The translations under genes were made by a program, and so were the position numbers. From an uncultured Lachnospiraceae bacterium (GTDB lineage Bacteria; Bacillota; Clostridia; Lachnospirales; Lachnospiraceae), in assembly GCA_910579935.1 (NCBI GenBank), contig CAJTVQ010000001.1, forward strand, positions 107,592 to 171,591: a DNA stretch of 64,000 bases, in the 5' to 3' direction. Under the pieces are notes generated by a model. It saw only the letters and a list, made by a program, of their open reading frames with translations. It had not been told where the DNA came from and made no database searches. Shown one piece after another: positions 25,326-34,298 of the stretch; the stretch's first letter is position 1, and each line of letters opens with the position of its first letter.

Positions 25326-26805
25326 AACAACAGACTTCGTATTCCTTCCTTAATCTTTTATATTCTTCCAAAATTTTCTGTATTTTTTTCTGATACAACA
25401 GCCGCACCATACGCCAACTCACCGCATTAACATACCGAAACCCGTATTTTTTCCTCTCCAGCTTCCGGTGATTCTTCTCTCCATCCACCTGGGAAAGCCA
25501 TATTGCTCCTTTCAGGAAATCCCTCATTCCACAAATAGCCATTCTTTCATGAAAAAATTCTTTCCGGCTGTGATAAGCTGATATTCTTTCTTTCCAGTAC
25601 CGGTATATTTCTCCTTCCTCCCGAAAAATACCATGCAGACAGTTGACAGATAACGGATTACGCATATCATAATAAGCCAATATCGGGAAATTCCTATATT
25701 CAGGCGCTTCATGCCATACCTGTATTCCGTTCCAAACCAAAGGCACGCCGCCATGCCTTAATCCATACTCCACATCGTCACAGTGTAAAAAATAGGGAAA
25801 GGGAAGATTGTTTATTGTATACGCATATGGAAGTGTGGTTAGCCACCAGCCGGAATACTCCCCACGTTCTCTGTTTACTTTAACAAGAATATCCTTCCTG
25901 CACATATTTTTGTTTTCACCCATATGTATAATATGTCCCCCGTTCCATATTTCGGATGCAGTATATTGTATTTTCCTGTCATCCATCCGGAACATTCTCC
26001 CTGCAATGACTTCTTTTCGATATTCTTCTTTTAGCAGCGATAATACTGCATAAATCCGGTAAAAAGTTTCTAATTGAAATTCCGTGTTATCATCCATTAA
26101 GATAATATTGGTAGCCGGAAAAACAGAGTGCACTTTCTGTATTTCTTCTATCCCGCGTGTAAAGCCTCCCGAACCTCCCAAATTTCTCTCATAATGTATG
26201 GCTATATTCTGTTGAACCGGTATCTGAATTTCAGATGCATTATCAACAATATGAACAAACATTTTTTGATATAGTTTTGAAGTTTTGTCAAAAAACAAGC
26301 TTTTCAACAGTTTTTCAATATTTGCTGTCAGCTGTTTCTTTCTTTTATAAGTACATATCACCAGGGACAAAAATATTTCATTTTTACTTATAGTTCCATA
26401 TGTTTGATATTCTGCCTTTTGAAAGATTGTTCTTGTTTTCGCATTTATTGTAAAATAATAGAAACCTGTTTCCCCGGTACTGAAAATAAATTCTTTTATT
26501 TCTCTTTCTTCAGAATTATATATCTGTTCCTGTACACATTTCTCTTCTGTTTCATTTCGCAGCCACAGGCCAATTGTCCCACTTCCATATAATTGCAGGC
26601 ACAACCTTGCTTTCATTACTTTGGTGTATGTTCTCCATGTTTCAGCATCAAATAAATTCATATAAGAATCACTTGAAATCTGTCCCCCGGAATCTATGAT
26701 AAGCATTTGGTTTTTATATTCCGCTTTTTGTTTTATTCCTACACGATAATATATTTCCGGTTCTCCGCAAACCTCATCCGGAAATAAAAAAGATTGTAGT
26801 ATCAT
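25285..26805 (-). CDS. GlfT2-like family 2 glycosyltransferase (paralogue)
   Basis: A 506-residue relative of the downstream gene with the same layout: beta-rich N-terminus, LSLVICTYKRKKQLTANIEKLL, RNLGGSGGFTRG, IILMDDNTEF and LHCDDVEYGLRHG. The metal-binding triad reads Asp-Asp-Asn instead of Asp-Asp-Asp, which may change metal use or lower activity. It is the first gene of the AT-rich glycan operon. A gap of about 275 bp separates it from the divergent XRE regulator gene. Confidence 0.78.
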   Translation of the reverse strand: MILQSFLFPDEVCGEPEIYYRVGIKQKAEYKNQMLIIDSGGQISSDSYMNLFDAETWRTYTKVMKARLCLQLYGSGTIGLWLRNETEEKCVQEQIYNSEEREIKEFIFSTGETGFYYFTINAKTRTIFQKAEYQTYGTISKNEIFLSLVICTYKRKKQLTANIEKLLKSLFFDKTSKLYQKMFVHIVDNASEIQIPVQQNIAIHYERNLGGSGGFTRGIEEIQKVHSVFPATNIILMDDNTEFQLETFYRIYAVLSLLKEEYRKEVIAGRMFRMDDRKIQYTASEIWNGGHIIHMGENKNMCRKDILVKVNRERGEYSGWWLTTLPYAYTINNLPFPYFLHCDDVEYGLRHGGVPLVWNGIQVWHEAPEYRNFPILAYYDMRNPLSVNCLHGIFREEGEIYRYWKERISAYHSRKEFFHERMAICGMRDFLKGAIWLSQVDGEKNHRKLERKKYGFRYVNAVSWRMVRLLYQKKIQKILEEYKRLRKEYEVCCYVQAAKDIDKRFY

Positions 26806-27079
26806 TTTTCATCACTTCCAAACACTTTCGGAAAACTTCTATGGCTCCGACATGCTGCCTTTCATTTGTTACTTTTTGTATACTCTGCTTACATAAAGTT
26901 AATAATAAAAGTAATTCTCATATCCATAACTTTGTTTACTAATTTATCATATACTTTTCTTATAGTCAATATTTTTATTTCTAATAGAAATAATTTACAA
27001 ATAGAATTACTGCTATGATATATAAATAACACTTCAATACGCATTATAGAAAAAATCTCATTCCTAAGTGGAGTTTTTT

Positions 27080-27430
27080 ATGGATAATTACTTAATTGAC
27101 TTAAAAGAAATTGGTAACAGAATCAAGGAACTTCGTACTTCCCTAAATTATACGCAGGAATACTTTTCATCGCAGATACACATATCTACCTCTTATCTGG
27201 CATTACTTGAAACAGGAAAAAGAACTGCCAGTATTGATGTATTGGCACAGATTTCCAATACTTATCATATAAGTATTGAATATTTACTATTTGGTACAAA
27301 AGAACCGGTTCAAATGCAGAATTACCGTTTATTTCAGTCACTTTGCTCTCAATATTCAGAACAGGAAATTGCCGCTTCACTGTCTCTGGCAGAATTCTAT
27401 TTAAAAAATCTTTCTTCCCCTTCAACATAA
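27080..27430 (+). CDS. XRE-family helix-turn-helix regulator
   Basis: A 116-residue transcription regulator with an N-terminal Cro/C1-type HTH (IGNRIKELRTSLNYTQEYFSSQIHIS...LALLETGKRTASIDVLAQIS). A helical C-terminus follows. The ATG at 27080 is preceded by GTGGAG at 6 bp; an in-frame GTG at 27068 is part of that site. It is divergent to the glycosyltransferase operon and shares its AT-rich composition, so it may control that operon. Confidence 0.85.
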   Translation: MDNYLIDLKEIGNRIKELRTSLNYTQEYFSSQIHISTSYLALLETGKRTASIDVLAQISNTYHISIEYLLFGTKEPVQMQNYRLFQSLCSQYSEQEIAASLSLAEFYLKNLSSPST

Positions 27431-27499
27431 AAAATATCATACAGAAAACAACAAGTATTTGTCACAATATTTAAATACATTGTATTGCAATATAAAAAA

Positions 27500-27545
27500 G
27501 GTATAAAGCCATCATAAACAGACTTTACACCTTACTTTTATTTTT
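27500..27545 (+). terminator. Likely terminator of the XRE regulator gene
   Basis: GGTATAAAG (27500-27508) pairs with CTTTACACC (27533-27541, one wobble or mismatch) and is followed by a T-rich stretch. Confidence 0.45.
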
Positions 27546-27594
27546 ATAAGCAACTAACAACAAATCATATAGACACTTTGCATATGATAATCAT

Positions 27595-28029
27595 TTAATT
27601 TTTCCCTGTACTGCCAATCCCTCCCCGGCTTTCATTTTCCAGCGTCTCCACCTCATCAAACACCAGCTTCGGCTGATTCTCCACGATCCGAAACTGACAG
27701 ATCCTGTCATTCACTTCAATATGCGTATCCCGAAGCGCATAAGCCGGCATAAACCACTGATCCTCATCCCCGCAATAAGACGAATCGATCACTCCCTGAT
27801 GATTCGTCTGAACGATCCCGAAATTCTTAAACGTACTGCTGCGCGGCACCACATGCGCCTCGTACCCTTTCGGCAGTTCCATCGCCACCCCCAGCGGAAT
27901 CAGCCTAAACTCTCCTTCTTTCATATCCACGCTCTCCGCCGCCCGCAGATCGATCCAGTCCGACTTTCCGTCGATATATGCCAGCTTCTCTATCTTATCC
28001 GTAAAATATTTTATTTTAATCCTCTCCAT
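27595..28029 (-). CDS. dut: dUTP diphosphatase
   Basis: It hydrolyses dUTP to dUMP and pyrophosphate, keeping uracil out of DNA and supplying dTMP synthesis. The protein has 144 residues. The trimeric dUTPase motifs are visible: LPKGYEAHVVPRSST (motif 2), GVIDSSYCGDEDQW (motif 3), NDRICQFRI (motif 4) and RGGIGSTGK (motif 5). The ATG at 28029 is preferred to the TTG six bases upstream because AAAGGA lies at the right distance. It follows nrdG with a structured 180-bp gap. Confidence 0.93.
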   Translation of the reverse strand: MERIKIKYFTDKIEKLAYIDGKSDWIDLRAAESVDMKEGEFRLIPLGVAMELPKGYEAHVVPRSSTFKNFGIVQTNHQGVIDSSYCGDEDQWFMPAYALRDTHIEVNDRICQFRIVENQPKLVFDEVETLENESRGGIGSTGKN

Positions 28030-28096
28030 TGCCAATCCTTTCCTGCCCTTCTGTTTTTATCTCTTTAATCTTCCTTCGCTTCCCCTCAACAATGAA

Positions 28097-28195
28097 AATC
28101 CTGCCTTCGTCCAGTCCTTTTGCAGTCAGCAGACCGGAACGATAGGCCGGCCCGCCCCGCGGAGCAAACGGCAGCAGGACTGGACGGAAGCAGGA
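28097..28195. repeat. Long imperfect inverted repeat between nrdG and dut
   Basis: Arms 28097-28116 and 28176-28195 are 20 bp each with 18 matches (ATCCTGC...GTCCAGTCC). They enclose a GC-rich 59-bp loop that has further small palindromes (GGCCGGCC region). The transcript would form a large hairpin in the nrdG-dut spacer. It may be a mobile palindromic unit or a processing signal. Confidence 0.6.
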
Positions 28196-28204
28196 TACGA
28201 CCAT

Positions 28205-28720
28205 CTACCCTTTGGCATAATCCCCGCAATGCAGCACCGGCACCCTGGAATCCTCTTTCCCCAAAGATGCCCGCACATCAATTACCCTCTGGTTACTGCT
28301 CCCCTTCCAAAGAAGCTTCGGATCCTTCCGTTCCGCCTGAAACTCCCCATCCACCAGCACGTCCACAAACTGCATCATGGAATCGTGGTACAGATTTTCC
28401 CACACTTCCCCGGTATACAGCCAAATCGTCTTATCCGGATATTTTTCCTTAATTTCCTCCATCAGTCTGAGCACATCCAGGCGGTTCGCCGAATGCATCG
28501 GATCGCCGCCGGAAAAAGTAATCCCTGATATGTATGGTTTCTCCAATTGTTCATAAATCTCCCTCTTGGCAGCTTCATCAAATAAAAGCCCTCCATTGGG
28601 ATCCCATGTGATCGGGTTATGGCATTCCTTACAGCAATGAGAACATCCGGCGACCCATAGTACGACCCTCAGTCCGTCGCCGTTTAACATATCATCCTTC
28701 GTTATGTTGTGATACCTCAT
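28205..28720 (-). CDS. nrdG: Anaerobic ribonucleotide reductase activating protein
   Basis: A radical SAM enzyme that installs the glycyl radical on NrdD. It has 171 residues with the CxxxCxxC cluster motif as CSHCCKEC near residue 27, followed by the TFSGGDPM SAM-binding stretch near residue 65. It lies 2 bp downstream of nrdD. Confidence 0.95.
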   Translation of the reverse strand: MRYHNITKDDMLNGDGLRVVLWVAGCSHCCKECHNPITWDPNGGLLFDEAAKREIYEQLEKPYISGITFSGGDPMHSANRLDVLRLMEEIKEKYPDKTIWLYTGEVWENLYHDSMMQFVDVLVDGEFQAERKDPKLLWKGSSNQRVIDVRASLGKEDSRVPVLHCGDYAKG

Positions 28721-28722
28721 TC

Positions 28723-30909
28723 TTACATGCTCTTCCTTTCTGCAATTTCTGCCATTTTTGCATCATTTAATCTTGTATCCCCATGAACGCGTGAGTAAGA
28801 CAGATACCCGTTCATGCGTTCAATCTTCGTCAGGTTCCGGCTGCCGCATTTCGGACAGACATCCATTTCCAGCTCCTGATGTCCGCAGTCATCACAGTAA
28901 GCCAGAGACAGATTGACTCCTTCATAGAACCCCATATCCATTGCACGCCGTATCAGCGTCTTGATGGCTTCCAGATTATAATCAATGGGATATTTTACAT
29001 ACTGGATCTTGCCGCCGTTGGCAAGCTCCCAGAAACGGTATTCCAAATCTTGTTTTTCAATGGGGGTGATATCCTCCGTCACATGACAGTGGAAACTGTT
29101 GGACACATAATCCCGGTCGGAAACACCCTCTACGATCCCGTATTTCGCACGGAACTGCTTTACCTGCAGACCACACAGATTTTCCGCAGGCGTTCCGTAA
29201 ATGGCATACAGATTCCCGTCTGCTTCCTTATATTCATTAATCTTCTTATTAATATGCTCCAAAACCTCAAGGGCAAACTGACCGTCCTCTACCAGTGATT
29301 TCCCGTTATAGAGTTCCTGCAGTTCGTTGAATGCGGTAATGCCGAAGCTTGCCGTAGCCGATTTCAGAATCGGCTTGATCTTATCGGTTAACTTCAAATG
29401 TCCGCCCAAAAAACCGCCTTCACAATAGGCAAGCGGATTGGTGGAAGCCCGCATTTCCCCCAAATATGCATACGTGCGGATATGAAGCTGGCGGATTAAA
29501 TTCAGATAATAATCCAGCACCTCATAAAAGTCCCGGCTTTCCTGCCTGGATTTTGCCAAAATCATGGGCAGGTGCAAAGACACGGCGCCGATGTTAAACC
29601 GCCCGACGAAAACCGGCACATCCGCATCGTCCGCCGGATGCATCCCGCCCCGCTCATACCAGGGAGAAAGAAACGCACGGCATCCCATAGGGGAAATCAC
29701 TTTCCCGTAACGTTTATACATGCTGGCAATATAGCCCTTTCCGGTCAGGCTCAGCCAGTCCGGATACATCGTCTTTGCAGAACATTTTACTCCCGCCTCA
29801 AACACATCTTCCAAGGGCCTGCCCTGCCCGTGCAGGTTCTCGTCATATAAAAATACGATCTTCGGGAACAGAACCGGCTTCTTGCATTCCTTTTTCCCCT
29901 GTCCCTTACGTCTGACATTCAGCATACAGATCGTTGCCAGTTTCGCAAACCGCCCCGTCCCAATTCCTGCTGTTACCGTGATAAACGGATAATCCCCGCG
30001 GCTGCTGGCTACCGTATTGAACTTATATTCCCAGCCCTGAAAACCCTGTTCAAATTCCCGGAGTACATCCGCATAAGCTTCCTCCTCCGCCTTTTCGTCG
30101 CCCACACCCAGGCGCCTGTATTTTTCCAGACTCCTCTGATAAGTCTTTTCTGCATAAGGTTCCAGTATCTTGTCCACTTCCGGCACGGTAAAGCCTCCAT
30201 ACTGCTGGCTTGCCGCGCTTAACACGATATCACCGATGACATCAAACGCCACATCCAGCGTTTTCGGCTCATTATACCAGATATTTCCCATCTCAAACCC
30301 GCCCGTCAGCACGCTTGACACGTCAAACAGGCAGCAGTTCATCGTATCCCGTCTTGCCGACATGTCATGAACATAGATATATCCGTCCCTACATGCCTGG
30401 ATTTCTTCTGTCGTCATAAAAAACTTCTGGTACAGTTCCTTATTGAACTGATTAAAGATCAGACTCCGTTTCGTGGATACAAGGGCGCTGTCCGTATTGG
30501 CATTTTCCTTGTCCCCCACATACATAATGGACTGGCTTTTCTTATATACATCGTCCATCATCCGCACGAAATCCTGTTTATAATTGCGGTAATCCCGATA
30601 ACTCTTGGCAACAATGGGCTTTACTTCTTCCAAAGCGCTTTCCACAATATTGTGCATGATCGGTATGGGAATCTGATCCTCCTCCAGTTCCATCACCTTA
30701 TCCACTACATACTGACAAATATGTTTCTTTTCGTCCTCCGTGAATTTGGTCAATGCCCTGTATGCACTCTTACCTACCGCATCAATTACCTTCTGCACAT
30801 TAAATGCTTCCAGACTCCCGTCCTTTTTAACTACCTTGACATTTCCCTCTGGTTTAAACTCTTCCCCATAATTTACCGCATTCTCTGCCATCGCAGTTCC
30901 CTTGCCCAT
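28723..30909 (-). CDS. nrdD: Anaerobic ribonucleoside-triphosphate reductase
   Basis: It makes dNTPs from NTPs without oxygen. The protein has 728 residues. The N-terminal ATP-cone (VKVVKKDGSLEAFNVQKVIDAVGKSAYRAL) senses ATP/dATP. The catalytic barrel follows. The C-terminus has a zinc site (CDDCGHQ...CPKCGS) and the glycyl radical segment RMNGYLSYSR. The ATG at 30909 has AGGAGG 7 bp upstream. The operon with nrdG is headed by two NrdR-like boxes and a leader hairpin. Confidence 0.96.
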   Translation of the reverse strand: MGKGTAMAENAVNYGEEFKPEGNVKVVKKDGSLEAFNVQKVIDAVGKSAYRALTKFTEDEKKHICQYVVDKVMELEEDQIPIPIMHNIVESALEEVKPIVAKSYRDYRNYKQDFVRMMDDVYKKSQSIMYVGDKENANTDSALVSTKRSLIFNQFNKELYQKFFMTTEEIQACRDGYIYVHDMSARRDTMNCCLFDVSSVLTGGFEMGNIWYNEPKTLDVAFDVIGDIVLSAASQQYGGFTVPEVDKILEPYAEKTYQRSLEKYRRLGVGDEKAEEEAYADVLREFEQGFQGWEYKFNTVASSRGDYPFITVTAGIGTGRFAKLATICMLNVRRKGQGKKECKKPVLFPKIVFLYDENLHGQGRPLEDVFEAGVKCSAKTMYPDWLSLTGKGYIASMYKRYGKVISPMGCRAFLSPWYERGGMHPADDADVPVFVGRFNIGAVSLHLPMILAKSRQESRDFYEVLDYYLNLIRQLHIRTYAYLGEMRASTNPLAYCEGGFLGGHLKLTDKIKPILKSATASFGITAFNELQELYNGKSLVEDGQFALEVLEHINKKINEYKEADGNLYAIYGTPAENLCGLQVKQFRAKYGIVEGVSDRDYVSNSFHCHVTEDITPIEKQDLEYRFWELANGGKIQYVKYPIDYNLEAIKTLIRRAMDMGFYEGVNLSLAYCDDCGHQELEMDVCPKCGSRNLTKIERMNGYLSYSRVHGDTRLNDAKMAEIAERKSM

Positions 30910-30970
30910 TCATCTGCCTCCTGTCATCGTCTGCCCGATCTTTTTTTCATAAACAAGTATCAGGATAAAA

Positions 30971-31013
30971 ATACGCATCACAGGTGCTTTCCGCACCCGA
31001 AATGCGTGTACAT
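30971..31013 (-). promoter_or_regulatory. Leader hairpin of nrdDG (attenuator-like)
   Basis: In transcript direction TACACGCAT, a nested GGTGC...GCACC stem, and ATGCGTA pair and are followed by TTTTTAT. The hairpin lies in the nrdD leader, about 60 bp before the start codon. It looks like an intrinsic terminator placed within a 5' untranslated region, suggesting attenuation. No known riboswitch class was recognised. Confidence 0.45.
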
Positions 31014-31022
31014 ATCCATCTT

Positions 31023-31067
31023 CACTATATATGGTGATAAATATGTCTTTCTCATCTATATTTAGTG
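31023..31067 (-). promoter_or_regulatory. Tandem NrdR-box-like sites upstream of nrdDG
   Basis: CACTATATATGGTG (31023-31036) and ATCTATATTTAGTG (31054-31067) resemble the NrdR box (ACACTATATATTGTG type) and start 31 bp apart, three helical turns. NrdR sites occur as such pairs in many nrd promoters. The 335-bp stretch 30910-31244 holds these boxes and the leader hairpin, with no gene seen. Confidence 0.6.
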
Positions 31068-31244
31068 GCTACATACTAGTATAGTAAAACAAATCCTTTG
31101 TGTCAATGCCAGGATGGAAGAAAAAATTACCAAAAAGAGGAAGAAAATTTGTAATAAATTCTCCTGTCAAAAAGTATAAATTGGCTTGACACCGCCGCAA
31201 ACCAGCCACTACGGCAGGTTTCTGGCAGGGAACCATTTATTCCA

Positions 31245-32420
31245 TCACTTGTCCATGATTCCCGATCGCTTCACGGCTTCCACAGCCGCGTTTATCTCTT
31301 CCGCCGGCATGGTAAATGCAAACCGCACATGCCCCTTCCCCAAAGAACCGAAACTGCTTCCGGGCGTACACAGCACCCCTGATTTTTCCATCAGTTCCAT
31401 AACAAAAGCCACATCATCGTCCCCGAATTTTGCCGGAATCGCTCCCCATGCAAACATCGTCCCTTCACTGTCCGGTATGTCCCACCCGATTTTACGGAAC
31501 CCTCCGCAAAGCGCATCCCTCCGCTTCTGATATTCCGTACACTGCTCTTTGATCTGCTCATCCGGTCCGTTTAACGCCGCAATCGCACCATACTGTACCG
31601 GAAGAAACGTTCCGTAATCAATCTGCGACCGGAGCTTCTTAAAGTTTGCCACGATCTCCCTGTTTCCCACCAGAAATCCCATCCTTGCTCCTGTATAATT
31701 GAAGGATTTGGATAAAGAATAAAACTCCACGCACACTTCCTTTGCCCCCGGAACCGAAAGAATGGAGATACCTTCCCTGCCGTCGTAAATAATATCCGAA
31801 TAAGCATTGTCATGGATAATGACAATATTGTTTTCTTTTGCCCAGGGAATCAGCTTTTCATAAAAGCTGCGGGGCGCCGCCTTACAGATGGGATTCAGGG
31901 GATAAGATACCACCATGAACTTTGCAGCCCTGCGCACCTGTTCATCCATTCCCTCCAGATCCGGCAGATATTGATGTTCCGGCAGCAATTCATAAGTCAC
32001 CAGCTTTGCCCCTGCAAGCGACGGCCCGATCGAGAAGATCGGATATCCCGGATCAGGCACCAGTACCACATCCCCTTCATTGCAGAGGGTCAGTCCGATA
32101 TGGGTTATCCCTTCCTGTGATCCATATACCGACATGATTTCTTCCGTTTCCAGTTCCACACCGTATCTTTTTTGGAATCTGTTCACGACCGACTCGGTCA
32201 GTTCGGGCAAATCTGCCAGCGCGTATTTATAATTTTCCGGTTTTTTAGCTGCTTCCACTACTGCATCCATGATATACTGCGCCGGTTTGAAATCCGGCGT
32301 TCCAACTGAAAGGTTATAGACCTTTCTCCCCTGTGCCTCCAGTTCATTCTTTTTTTCATTCAGCACCTGAAAAATCCCCTCTTCAAATTCTTTCATCCTG
32401 TCCGCAAATACGAGTTTCAT
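31245..32420 (-). CDS. PLP-dependent class I/II aminotransferase
   Basis: A 391-residue fold-type I aminotransferase. It shows the substrate-loop start NLSVGTPDFKP, the PDPGYPIFS motif, HDNAYSDIIYDG, and the PLP lysine in SLSKSFNYTGARMGF. The C-terminal arginine is in GHVRFAF. The sequence is closest in feel to LL-diaminopimelate/aspartate-type aminotransferases, but substrate cannot be decided. The ATG at 32420 is preceded by GGAGGAA; it is monocistronic. Confidence 0.85.
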   Translation of the reverse strand: MKLVFADRMKEFEEGIFQVLNEKKNELEAQGRKVYNLSVGTPDFKPAQYIMDAVVEAAKKPENYKYALADLPELTESVVNRFQKRYGVELETEEIMSVYGSQEGITHIGLTLCNEGDVVLVPDPGYPIFSIGPSLAGAKLVTYELLPEHQYLPDLEGMDEQVRRAAKFMVVSYPLNPICKAAPRSFYEKLIPWAKENNIVIIHDNAYSDIIYDGREGISILSVPGAKEVCVEFYSLSKSFNYTGARMGFLVGNREIVANFKKLRSQIDYGTFLPVQYGAIAALNGPDEQIKEQCTEYQKRRDALCGGFRKIGWDIPDSEGTMFAWGAIPAKFGDDDVAFVMELMEKSGVLCTPGSSFGSLGKGHVRFAFTMPAEEINAAVEAVKRSGIMDK

Positions 32421-32662
32421 CTTCGTTCCTCCATCCTGCACAAAACATATTCCATATTCAATAACTTTTTCGTTTCTTTCCTATTATAGCGAAATTCATA
32501 TTCCAATACAACCATGATATTCTGAATCCTTTTCCATATACGAAAATCCGTTTTTGCAATCTGATCTTCAGGAACATGGCAGAAAAACCGTCCTAAGACC
32601 AAGACCGCACACCGAGCGGCAGAAACCGAAAATGGATTTCCACGTTTTCCACAAATTAGGAA

Positions 32663-32691
32663 TTGAAAAAGAACATCAGTTCTGCTATAAT
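32663..32691 (+). promoter_or_regulatory. SOS promoter with LexA box for the Y-family polymerase operon
   Basis: TTGAAA (32663-32668), a 17-bp spacer and TATAAT (32686-32691) form a strong sigma-A promoter. GAACATCAGTTC (32671-32682) within the spacer matches the Gram-positive LexA core GAACNNNNGTTC exactly. The intergenic stretch 32421-32720 holds this and no other gene. Confidence 0.8.
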
Positions 32692-32720
32692 AACTGTCAA
32701 AAGAGCAGGGAGCTGATGAA

Positions 32721-34250
32721 ATGCCGCAGGAAAACCACAGTTATATCTCCATCGACCTAAAATCCTTTTACGCCTCCGTGGAATGCGTGGAACGCGGGCT
32801 GAATCCCCTGACCACGAATTTAGTGGTTGCAGATGCCGCCCGTACCGAAAAAACCATATGCCTTGCCGTATCTCCGTCACTCAAAGCCTATGGCATCTCC
32901 GGAAGGGCAAGGCTTTTTGAAGTCGTCCAAAAAATCAGGGAGGTAAATGCCCTGCGGCAGTATCAGACGCCGGATCACCGGTTTACCGGTTCCTCTTATG
33001 ACGATACGGAACTGAAATCCTCTCCTGCCCTTTCCGTTTCCTACCTTACGGCTCCCCCGCGAATGGCGCTTTACATGGAATACAGTACAAGGATTTACCA
33101 GATTTACTTAAACTATGTGGCGCCGGAGGATATCCATGTCTATTCCATCGATGAAGTATTTATGGATGTGACCCATTATTTGGATACCTACCGGCTGACG
33201 CCCCGTGAACTGGCAGGCAGGATCATAAGGGATATTTTACAGGCTACCGGCATTACCGCCGCTGCGGGAATCGGTACCAATCTTTATTTGAGCAAGGTTG
33301 CCATGGATATTATGGCAAAGCATGTCAAGCCGGATGAGGATGGGGTACGCATTGCAGAACTGGATGAAATGACCTACCGAAAACTTTTATGGAACCACCG
33401 CCCTCTTACGGACTTTTGGCGTGTGGGAAGGGGATATGCAAAAAAACTGGAAGAAAACGGCATGTATACCATGGGCGATGTGGCAAGGTGTTCGGCAGGA
33501 GCATCCTCCGACTATTATAATGAAGACCTGCTCTACCGTTTATTCGGCATCAATGCGGAACTGCTGATCGACCACGCATGGGGATGGGAACCCTGCACGC
33601 TTGCCGATGTGAAAGCATATCGGCCGGAAACAAACAGTATCGGTTCTGGTCAGGTCCTGCAGTGCCCCTACTCCTTTGAAAAAGGAAAGCTGATCGTACG
33701 GGAAATGACTGACCTGCTGGTTCTGGATTTAGTTGACAAAGGGCTTGTGACAGACCAAATCGTACTGACCGTAGGTTATGATATCGAAAATATGACCAAT
33801 CCTGAAATAAGGAAGCATTATAGAGGGCCTGTTACCACCGATGCTTATGGGCGCAAAGTTCCGAAACATGCCCACGGAACCGCTAATCTGGAGCGACCCA
33901 CTTCTTCCACCAAACTTATTACCGATACAGCCATGGAATTGTACGACCGCATTGTGGACAAAAAACTGCTGGTACGGCGTGTGTATATCACCGCAAACCA
34001 TGTGATTGGTGAAAATACGGTCAAAGAAAAGGACACCTATGAACAACTCGACCTTTTCACCGATTACGAAGCGCTTCATAAGCAGCGGGCCGATGAGGAT
34101 GCTGCCCTCAAGCGGGAAAAGAAAATGCAGCAGGCCATGCTGGATATCAAAAAGAAATTCGGAAAAAATGCCATACTGAAAGGAATGAATCTGGAAGACG
34201 GCGCCATGACGCTTGAACGGAACCGGCAGATTGGCGGCCATAAAGCATAA
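32721..34250 (+). CDS. Y-family DNA polymerase (UvrX/UmuC/DinB-like)
   Basis: A 509-residue lesion-bypass polymerase. The N-terminal catalytic motif is YISIDLKSFYASVECV with metal-binding Asp. The second motif is VYSIDEVFMDVTHYL. A helix-hairpin-helix (IAAAGIGTNLYLSKVAMDIMAKH region) and a little-finger domain follow. It is longer than Pol IV and resembles the Bacillus UvrX/YqjW group, which pairs with a YolD-like protein as here. Induction by DNA damage is expected from the LexA box. Confidence 0.9.
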   Translation: MPQENHSYISIDLKSFYASVECVERGLNPLTTNLVVADAARTEKTICLAVSPSLKAYGISGRARLFEVVQKIREVNALRQYQTPDHRFTGSSYDDTELKSSPALSVSYLTAPPRMALYMEYSTRIYQIYLNYVAPEDIHVYSIDEVFMDVTHYLDTYRLTPRELAGRIIRDILQATGITAAAGIGTNLYLSKVAMDIMAKHVKPDEDGVRIAELDEMTYRKLLWNHRPLTDFWRVGRGYAKKLEENGMYTMGDVARCSAGASSDYYNEDLLYRLFGINAELLIDHAWGWEPCTLADVKAYRPETNSIGSGQVLQCPYSFEKGKLIVREMTDLLVLDLVDKGLVTDQIVLTVGYDIENMTNPEIRKHYRGPVTTDAYGRKVPKHAHGTANLERPTSSTKLITDTAMELYDRIVDKKLLVRRVYITANHVIGENTVKEKDTYEQLDLFTDYEALHKQRADEDAALKREKKMQQAMLDIKKKFGKNAILKGMNLEDGAMTLERNRQIGGHKA

Positions 34251-34298
34251 GGCTTCCAGTCATAAAACGAAAAGGAAAACAGGAAGGAGAAACGGACA

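Noticed and set aside
28016..28204. 62-residue ORF between nrdG and dut.
   Set aside because: It runs through both arms of the long inverted repeat, has odd composition and no recognised homology. It is more likely a chance frame, although an AAAGGG does precede it.
31062..31076. The 15-bp string TTAGTGGCTACATAC also occurs at 62832-62846 (integrase 3' end), suggesting an attachment-site pair.
   Set aside because: A few 15-bp matches are expected by chance among all positions and strands in 64 kb. One copy overlaps an NrdR-like box and the other the integrase stop codon, and no boundary evidence supports it.
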